Shown one piece after another: positions 58,650 through 64,000 of a DNA stretch of 64,000 nt. Position 1 is the first letter of the stretch; each line of letters opens with the position of its first letter. Source of the stretch: Blasia pusilla (Eukaryota; Marchantiophyta; Marchantiopsida; Blasiales); the NCBI GenBank assembly GCA_050084515.1, contig CM114274.1:27838001-27902000 (forward strand). The letters run 5' to 3'. The translations under genes and the position numbers were made by a program. The notes below the pieces were generated by a model, which was not told where the DNA came from, did no database searches, and saw only the letters and a list, made by a program, of their open reading frames with translations.

Positions 58650-58802
58650 CTATACACATCTCAGACACATCCATCGTTCCGTGGAAACTACATCAAGAGG
58701 GAGGGTCAGACATGACATATGCCACCCTTGAGAACAACCATCACATACCAACATGGTGGCTGCACTCCTCGCAGATCCGCACAACATACACATCAAACTG
58801 CA
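58650..58802 (-). CDS. complete PHD finger, E3
   Basis: One open minus-strand frame ending in TAG: CMLCGSARSAATMLVCDGCS, then QGWHMSCLTLPLDVV and STERWMCLRCV. It has all eight zinc ligands of a C4HC3 PHD finger: C-x2-C, C-x2-C, H-x2-C, C-x2-C, and the conserved Trp before the last pair. Its frame is shifted by one from the GPF-like module directly upstream, so a frameshift mutation (or recoding) separates them. PHD fingers recognise histone H3 N-termini, often methylated or unmodified Lys4. In this element the likely role is chromatin targeting of the integration complex (inference). Confidence 0.85.
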   Translation of the reverse strand, partial: CSLMCMLCGSARSAATMLVCDGCSQGWHMSCLTLPLDVVSTERWMCLRCV

Positions 58803-59194
58803 GGTACCACTGCCAAGCTAGGATCCAATGTCCCGTCTACGTTCGGAAGATGACATGGTGCACAATTGCGCACATGGTCCTTCCAAACCATACCATCATG
58901 TCCCTCCAACATGAGGACTCCGATTGGTAATACCTCGCGCACACGTAGGATAGTGCACTCTACAGTGACATCTAGCGTCGTGGGTGCCGCCTGCTGTAAA
59001 TACACGTAATCTCCAAGATGAAACCTCCTAATCCCTGGATGATAACCTCCTCCATGAATGGTTGCATACCTCAATGTATCTCTATGCTGAGCAATAGCTA
59101 AGTTCTCAAAGGCCATAGGCATAACTCTACGAAAAATCTCCGCCCTTTGAGAACACGCTTGTACCCACACATCTGGATCATCAAGACCTAACAC
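58793..59194 (-). CDS. integrase C-terminal GPF-like module, E3
   Basis: A 133-codon open frame with AQHRDTLRYATIHGGGYHPG, RFHLGDYVYLQQAAPTTLDV and REVLPIGVLMLEGHDGMVWK, ending DHVRNCAPCHLPNVDGTLDP. Cleaner than the E1 copy. The CAPCHLPNVD stretch leads directly into the PHD finger. Confidence 0.8.
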   Translation of the reverse strand: MLGLDDPDVWVQACSQRAEIFRRVMPMAFENLAIAQHRDTLRYATIHGGGYHPGIRRFHLGDYVYLQQAAPTTLDVTVECTILRVREVLPIGVLMLEGHDGMVWKDHVRNCAPCHLPNVDGTLDPSLAVVPAV

Positions 59195-59990
59195 CTATGT
59201 CATGTCACGTCGAATAGCTGCAGGTAAATCTGGCTCTCTCCTAAAGAGCAAAAAGTATGGTGAAAATGACGCCAAGGATGCCTGCCAACTAAAGCGATAA
59301 CCCATAGCCAACCATGGAAACTATAGGTCCCACTCCCTCAACTATCCTCGGTGCAAGTCATACTTGCGCAATCCTCTCTTCACCGTCTATACTACTCTCT
59401 CCGCCAACCCATCCGCCTCAAGATGATCTCTGGATGTGGTGCGGTGATCTATCAACGCCTGATTACACAAGGCCTGAAACTCTCCCTTGAACTAGATACC
59501 CTAGTCAGTCAACACCTCCGCCGGTGCACCAAAGTGACTAAGCACACGATCTAGAAACGCATAAGCTGTTCCCTCGCTCGCCTTGTCCGATAGTGCCACC
59601 AACTCTATCCACTAGGAGAAATGCTCCACCATGACCAACACGTACCTATGATGACGCCCCGTCAATGGCAAAGGTCCCGCAAAGTCTAAACTACACTGAT
59701 AACCTAAACCCATAATCGACAAAGGATATAACTGCAAAGTGGGAGCATGGAAGAATGCTTGCACTCTGTCACATACCATACATCTGGCCACAAACTGCTG
59801 TATCCCAGTATGCATGCCGAGCCTTCAATACTGAACCTGGGGTAATATGTAAGTACGCTTCACTCCAAAATATCCCAACTCCTCATGGGCATGTCGCACT
59901 ACACGTGCTCGCTGGGAAGGATGAGATAACACTCGTATCCTACCATCTCCCCATACCCATAAAATGTGAGTCCCCTCCCACCTGAACCTC
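59195..59990 (-). pseudogene. gypsy integrase, E3
   Basis: The zinc-binding region is at the end of the frame 60781-59825 and reads RHAHEELGYFG: the second His is Tyr (E1 has GHFG). A stop follows at about 59832. The core contains CSLDFAGPLPL (first Asp, 59815-59612) and, near 59540-59400, the TDXGXEF-like block and ADGLAERVV with the catalytic Glu. Stops break it into pieces. Confidence 0.75.
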
Positions 59991-60789
59991 CTGGTTTGTT
60001 GTAGGATCCGATCCCGCTCCCTAGCACTCACTGTGCTCGCTATGACGCCGGTGCTCCACAAGAACTCCACAGCCTCCACATCATCATGGATATCACAACC
60101 ACCAGTTGCCTCCTCACTGACCTCCGGATCCAAAGACTCATCATCCAACCCCACCACTGGAGTCATCACCTGTGGCTGACCTACCATAGTCAACCAAGAA
60201 AGATAGGCAGATGCATGCCAACCGAGCACCATCTCCTCATCACTCTCTCCGTGCCATCGAGCTCCTATGTTGTCTCTCCGACTCGAACATGGGTTACGAC
60301 TCAACCCATCCGCATCCTGGTTCAGCCGACCGGGCCTATGAACCACCTCAAACTCATACTCATGTAGTAATAGAGCCCACATGGCAAGCTTTCTTGTAAG
60401 CTTATCGGACTCCATCAACCACCTCAATGGTTGATGATCAGTGATAAGTGTGAAAGGATTGCCGAATAAATAGCACTTGAAATGTGCCACAGCCCACACT
60501 GTAGCCAAGCACTCTCCCTTGTAGGAGTTGTACTTTGCCTCTGCAATGTTGTTTGATCGGCTTGCGTAAGCCACAACGAACTCCCTCTCCTCGTCATCCC
60601 TCTGAGTGAGCACTGCTCCTAGACCCAACATGCTCCAATCCGTATGTAAGTGGAATGGGCGACCCCTAATCGGTCTCTGTAAAATGGGTGAGGACGTCAA
60701 CCTGTCCTTGAGCTCTTGAAATGCTCGCTCCTGATCATCTCCCCACAACCAAACTTGATCAAGTCTCATCAACAAGGTCAAAGATTTTG
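59991..60789 (-). CDS. gypsy RNase H and connection domain, E3
   Basis: Part of the 318-codon open frame 60781-59825. RNase H residues are intact: FHLHTDWSMLGLGAVLTQRD (Asp), YNSYKGECLATVWAVAHFKC (Glu), FTLITDHQPLRWLMESDKLT (Asp), and VVHRPGRLNQDADGLSRNP (last Asp). The frame continues through the integrase linker into the zinc-binding region. Confidence 0.88.
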
Positions 60790-61470
60790 CGATTGCACTA
60801 AAACCCTTGACATACCGTCAATAGAAGTTTGCTAGTCCAAGAAACACTCAGACTCGACTCACATCTGTATGGCATGGAATCTGCGCAATAGCCTCCACCT
60901 TCTTCTGCTGAACGCCTAACCCACTCGGGTATATGGTGTGTCCCAAGTAATCAATCTGCTCCTAAAAGAATCTGCACTTGCCTGGATGTAACTTCAGTCC
61001 ATGTAACTGCAATCTTCGAAACACCTCCTCCAGGTATCGCTCATGCACCTCAATCGTGGAACTGAAGATAAGAATATCATCTATGTAACATTGTACAAAA
61101 TCCAAGCCAACCAGAATCCTATCCATCATTCTCTAAAACTCTGTAGGCGCGTTCTTCAACCCAAATGGTAAGAACCGCCACTGATACAAGCAATCTCTCA
61201 TGAACCGATCTATCCCCCAGAATGTTGTCTTCTCCCTGTCCTCCAACCTTATAGGAAGCTGATGATAGCCATCATGGAAATCTAAAGTACTAAAGATCTT
61301 TGCATGCCCTACCGCATCAAAGATCTCCTCAGGAGTAGGCATGGCATACCAATCTGACCTTGTCTGTCGTTTGATAGGACGGTAATCTCCACACATCCGC
61401 CTATCCATCCAATTGCCATACATATCCTTCTTTGCCGACATGACTGTGGCAGATGCATACTCCCTAAACT
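60790..61470 (-). pseudogene. gypsy reverse transcriptase, E3
   Basis: The frame 61558-61133 holds EYASATVMSAKKDMYGNWMD, RRMCGDYRPIKRQTRSDWYA, IFSTLDFHDGYHQLPIRLED and FLPFGLKNAPTEF; a stop follows, then CYIDDILI near 61088 keeps the active site. The N-terminal RT residues before EYASATV are deleted together with the end of the DNMT domain. Confidence 0.85.
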
Positions 61471-62302
61471 CCCCCACCCTATTGGCCATCGCCAACAGTG
61501 GTCTATCATCGCGCGTCACCACCTGAGGTCGACGCCTTGAGCCCAAAATAGCATACACTGTGAGATGTGGTGCTCTCTAGACTCCATCGTATGCTCGACT
61601 CAGTACCTCTAATGGTATCAGGTTCATCCACCACAGTCGTGAACGATGGGCACATGATCCAACTCTCGCTACATCTAGCAACACAGCAAGTCCCAACCAA
61701 GACCTCACCTGATGCACACTCGTCATCACACGTGCACAAGTGTCTCTCAACAATGGCACGTTCTCCCAAATGTAGGCCGGAGAACATGTTAGACTCTCCT
61801 GCAAGTGTCATACTACTCGCAACATCTCCCAAAACATCCCTGACCTCAGATCCTGCTATCCAAATCCTCGTCGATATGATGAATGACCTTGACATGGCCA
61901 TCCAGCAATCACCAAATGAATGGTGCCAACTTTATCTAGATCCTGCACCCCCACCAAAGAGATGTCGACGGGTAGTGTATGTTGATATCTCCATACTTCA
62001 GATATCGGCAACAACTCAAGATACCTTTGGACCAATCTCGCTACGTGATGTAATGACACTCGCCGCGCGGTCTCATCTCTCTCCACATAAAGGTACCGAT
62101 GCACCCATATGCTCGCCTGCAATACTGCAGCCAATCCGGTGCTAATCCCTCCGAAGAAATCTAACACCCTAACACCCTCCTCTAGACACTGCCACACGAT
62201 TGGTGTGGTATCCAGTGGGATCAACGTCTCCACTCCAGGGGCCCGATCGCCATGTGAGTCTCGCTGATCCGGGATAAAAGCATGACTCCACGCCTGCGTC
62301 AC
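61470..62302 (-). pseudogene. DNMT3-like methyltransferase with C-terminal deletion, E3
   Basis: VRVLDFFGGISTG (motif I), YVERDE (II), IAGWPCQGHSS with the catalytic Cys (IV), then two in-frame stops near 61855-61810, YIWENVPLL (VI), RVGSCAHRSRLWWMNLIPLE (VIII) and LAMANRVGEF. At about 61465 the sequence jumps directly into RT (EYASATV). E1 carries about 780 bp more between these points, including motifs IX and X. The junction has a short CTCCC homology. TPIVWQCLEEG precedes motif I in the same frame, giving the polyprotein context. Confidence 0.88.
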
Positions 62303-62581
62303 GAGATCGTCGGCACTCCTCTATAGCTCTCAAGTCGTACCCCACAATGGTGAAGAGGTCTCGCCAACATGGGAAGAGACACCCGCCATGGCCTGTCTCT
62401 TTGTGGGACTATCCGCTATTGGGACATCCTCCGCATGTGCGTTCCCCTCCAACAACTCTCCTGGCCAGCTAACACTACCTGTGAAAGCTGCCAACGTGGT
62501 CACAGTCTCGCCTCATGATCGACCACCTCGTCTCGCAAACTGCATGGGTAATTGACTCATCCGTCTGTCACCTGACCGCCA

Positions 62582-63031
62582 TCATGGCTGATAAGCAACG
62601 GTCTCCTCCCAGAAGTCAAGGATGAATCCTACGGGATATAACACTATACTCCCCACCACCACATCGTATGACTCATCTGGTGTTGTAATCACACCTATGC
62701 GCACCATAGCACTATCTGTCGCATGCTCTGGCTGGACTCTGACAACTATCTCATGTCGAGTCATATATTGCATGGGTGACATGCCCCCAATCAAGGTCTG
62801 TATTTGGAAGGGACAAGTCTCAAAGTCGGCCTTCCGTAACCCCAACGCCCAACAGGCCGCCTTCCCTAACATCAAAGGCTGCGCTCCCGAATCAAGTAGG
62901 ACGTGCTGCGGGTGGTTAATTGTCCCCGTTGGACCAACCAAGCAAAATACTCCAGCTCGGTTATCCAATAACACTACTCTAGGTGTCACCACTGCTCGCT
63001 TTATGGCCGGTCGAGGTGGCATATCTACCAA
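62582..63031 (-). CDS. gypsy aspartic protease, E3
   Basis: A 149-codon open frame. HPQHVLLDSGAQPLMLGKAA holds the retropepsin D-S-G-A triad; QYMTRHEIVVRVQPEH and ESYDVVVGSIVLYPVGFILD follow, with the hydrophobic I-hG-like block near the C-terminus. This is the best-preserved protease of the three copies. Confidence 0.88.
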   Translation of the reverse strand: MVDMPPRPAIKRAVVTPRVVLLDNRAGVFCLVGPTGTINHPQHVLLDSGAQPLMLGKAACWALGLRKADFETCPFQIQTLIGGMSPMQYMTRHEIVVRVQPEHATDSAMVRIGVITTPDESYDVVVGSIVLYPVGFILDFWEETVAYQP

Positions 63032-63395
63032 CTTTGCCGCTGCCGCATGCCGACTCTATGGGGGACATCCCAAGCACCGGCTCTGAGGGCAAGTCCACCA
63101 CCTCCTCAACTACCTCTGAACAAGAAGCAGTCACCTCTCCATGCTCACACAACATGGCGGCCAGCCAAAACACCTCAACTGGTCCAACTCCCAATGTCGC
63201 CAACTCTATGGCAGAAAGTAGTGGAGTTTGACTCACTCTGGTGGCCACCTCCAACACTATGGTCGACATTGACTCCACTTGAGCCCGCATAGGAGTTGTC
63301 ACTCCAACTCCTTGTGACGTCGACGTAGGTGCTTGAGCTTCAGGCACCGCTAGTCGTCGAGGCACCATCGATGGTGTGTGTAGTGCCTCTAACAA
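63032..63395 (-). CDS. pre-protease polyprotein segment, E3
   Basis: Frame 63395-62979: IVLEVATRVSQTPLLSAIEL and GVGPVEVFWLAAMLCEHGEV, with DLPSEP. It overlaps the protease frame in another phase near 63030, so a frameshift lies between them. No domain recognised. Confidence 0.6.
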
Positions 63396-63829
63396 TGTGA
63401 ATGACTGTGGAGCCCTGGCCTAGCGTCCATCGGTCCCCTCCGGTGGGTCAATCTCAACTCCACCTCTCGATGGCTCGGTGCCTCTCGGAGCACCCCAAGT
63501 CACCACTGCAGCCGCCTCAACCTAAGCTACACTACACATAAACTGGCAAGATCCTCACCTGGATCAGGGTAAGAGGTAGAAGTTGGAGCCACACTAGCTG
63601 CTCACGGCTCCGTGCCTTCCCTAAGCTGCATCATTCTCATGGCAGCAATCCTCTGCTCCAATTGATCGATGCGTGAGGGAAGTGCCGGCTATGGTGGTCC
63701 TGCTCCATCTCCTCTGGCTGGTAGAGGTCCTCTATCACCACGTCCAGGAAGAACTCCCCGACCTCCTCCAGGACGACCGCCCCCAGGCCCTTGGCCTACC
63801 TTTGGATGTGCCTCTCGACAAAGGTCAAA
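63396..63829 (-). other. Gag tail and linker, E3
   Basis: Matches 14111-14621 of E1. In element sense it encodes the Gly/Arg-rich tail after the knuckle and then low-complexity linker. Confidence 0.5.
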
Positions 63830-63871
63830 ACATCTATCCCTAGTGTGACCATATATGTGGCAATAGTCACA
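63830..63871 (-). CDS. Gag CCHC zinc knuckle, E3
   Basis: CDYCHIYGHTRDRC on the minus strand, C-x2-C-x4-H-x4-C, with FDLCREAHPKVG after it. One residue differs from E1 (Ile for Lys). Gag continues beyond the window end. Confidence 0.9.
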
Positions 63872-64000
63872 CTGGTACTATGGTGGGGCCATCCTTTGGG
63901 GCTCCTGAGCAATCGGAGGCGCTCGTGGTCCTCTCCCATGCTGTGTGCAGTCTCTCTGCCTATGGGCCCTTGCTCGGCAACATATGTAGGTATGGGTTGT

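Larger units (their letters stand above)
58078..64000 (-). mobile_element. Ty3/gypsy element E3 with DNMT3-like and PHD domains (cut by window end)
   Basis: Same family and orientation as E1. Element-sense order from the window end: Gag C-terminus with knuckle, pre-protease, protease, DNMT (C-terminus deleted), RT, RNase H, integrase, GPF-like module, PHD finger, repA, truncated LTR and a second repA. Compared with E1 it keeps the integrase Glu and the PHD cysteines but lacks methyltransferase motifs IX-X. The rest of Gag and the 5' LTR lie beyond 64000. Confidence 0.88.

Overview
The window looks like nuclear DNA of a land plant, most likely a seed-free one such as a moss, though that placement is an inference. 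The evidence is two spliced bHLH genes of the ICE1/SCREAM type, plant-style Ty3/gypsy and Ty1/copia elements, Helitrons with plant-type termini, and long AT-rich gene-poor stretches. I saw no tRNA, rRNA or bacterial-style operon. All exon and element boundaries were worked out by eye.

Layout: 0.9-6.2 kb is a decayed minus-strand Ty3/gypsy element (R1). A copia gag scrap (6.2-6.9 kb) and a plus-strand gypsy gag scrap (7.3-8.05 kb) follow. At 8.07-17.6 kb lies a nearly full-length minus-strand gypsy element (E1). At 17.9-20.1 kb is a plus-strand remnant of the same family (R2), joined to a decayed copia element (20.1-22.1 kb). At 22-30.7 kb is AT-rich DNA with old repeats, another gypsy scrap and two short Helitrons. 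The first ICE1-like gene is at 30.8-34.9 kb (minus, six exons). At 35-45.6 kb there are GC-rich blocks without a recognisable gene, tandem repeats and two more Helitron ends. At 45.6-49.2 kb is a non-LTR retrotransposon with zinc fingers and a C-terminal restriction-like nuclease (R2-like design). The second ICE1-like gene is at 52.6-55.5 kb (minus, six exons). A Helitron helicase fragment (57.5-58.0 kb) abuts a third large copy of the gypsy family (E3, 58.1 kb to the window end).

The main discovery is the gypsy family. Reading each copy in its own sense, the order is LTR - gag with CCHC knuckle - protease - a complete DNMT3-like cytosine-5 DNA methyltransferase (motifs I, IV, VI, VIII, IX and X in unpermuted order) - reverse transcriptase - RNase H - integrase - GPF-like module - C-terminal PHD finger - LTR. 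Parts of the methyltransferase are in four separate copies (R1, E1, R2, E3) and the PHD finger in three (R1, E1, E3), so both are ancestral parts of the element. It thus pairs a DNA-methylation writer with a potential histone-tail reader. DNMT-bearing retrotransposons have been described in dinoflagellates and charophyte algae (de Mendoza and colleagues, 2018, from memory); one in a land plant, coupled to a PHD finger, appears new or little described.

The two ICE1-like genes share all five intron positions and are same-strand paralogues about 17.7 kb apart, separated by transposons and unassigned DNA. Both have intact splice sites and open frames by eye (625 and 611 residues). The upstream-coordinate copy (30.8-34.9 kb) has a diverged C-terminal ACT-like domain.
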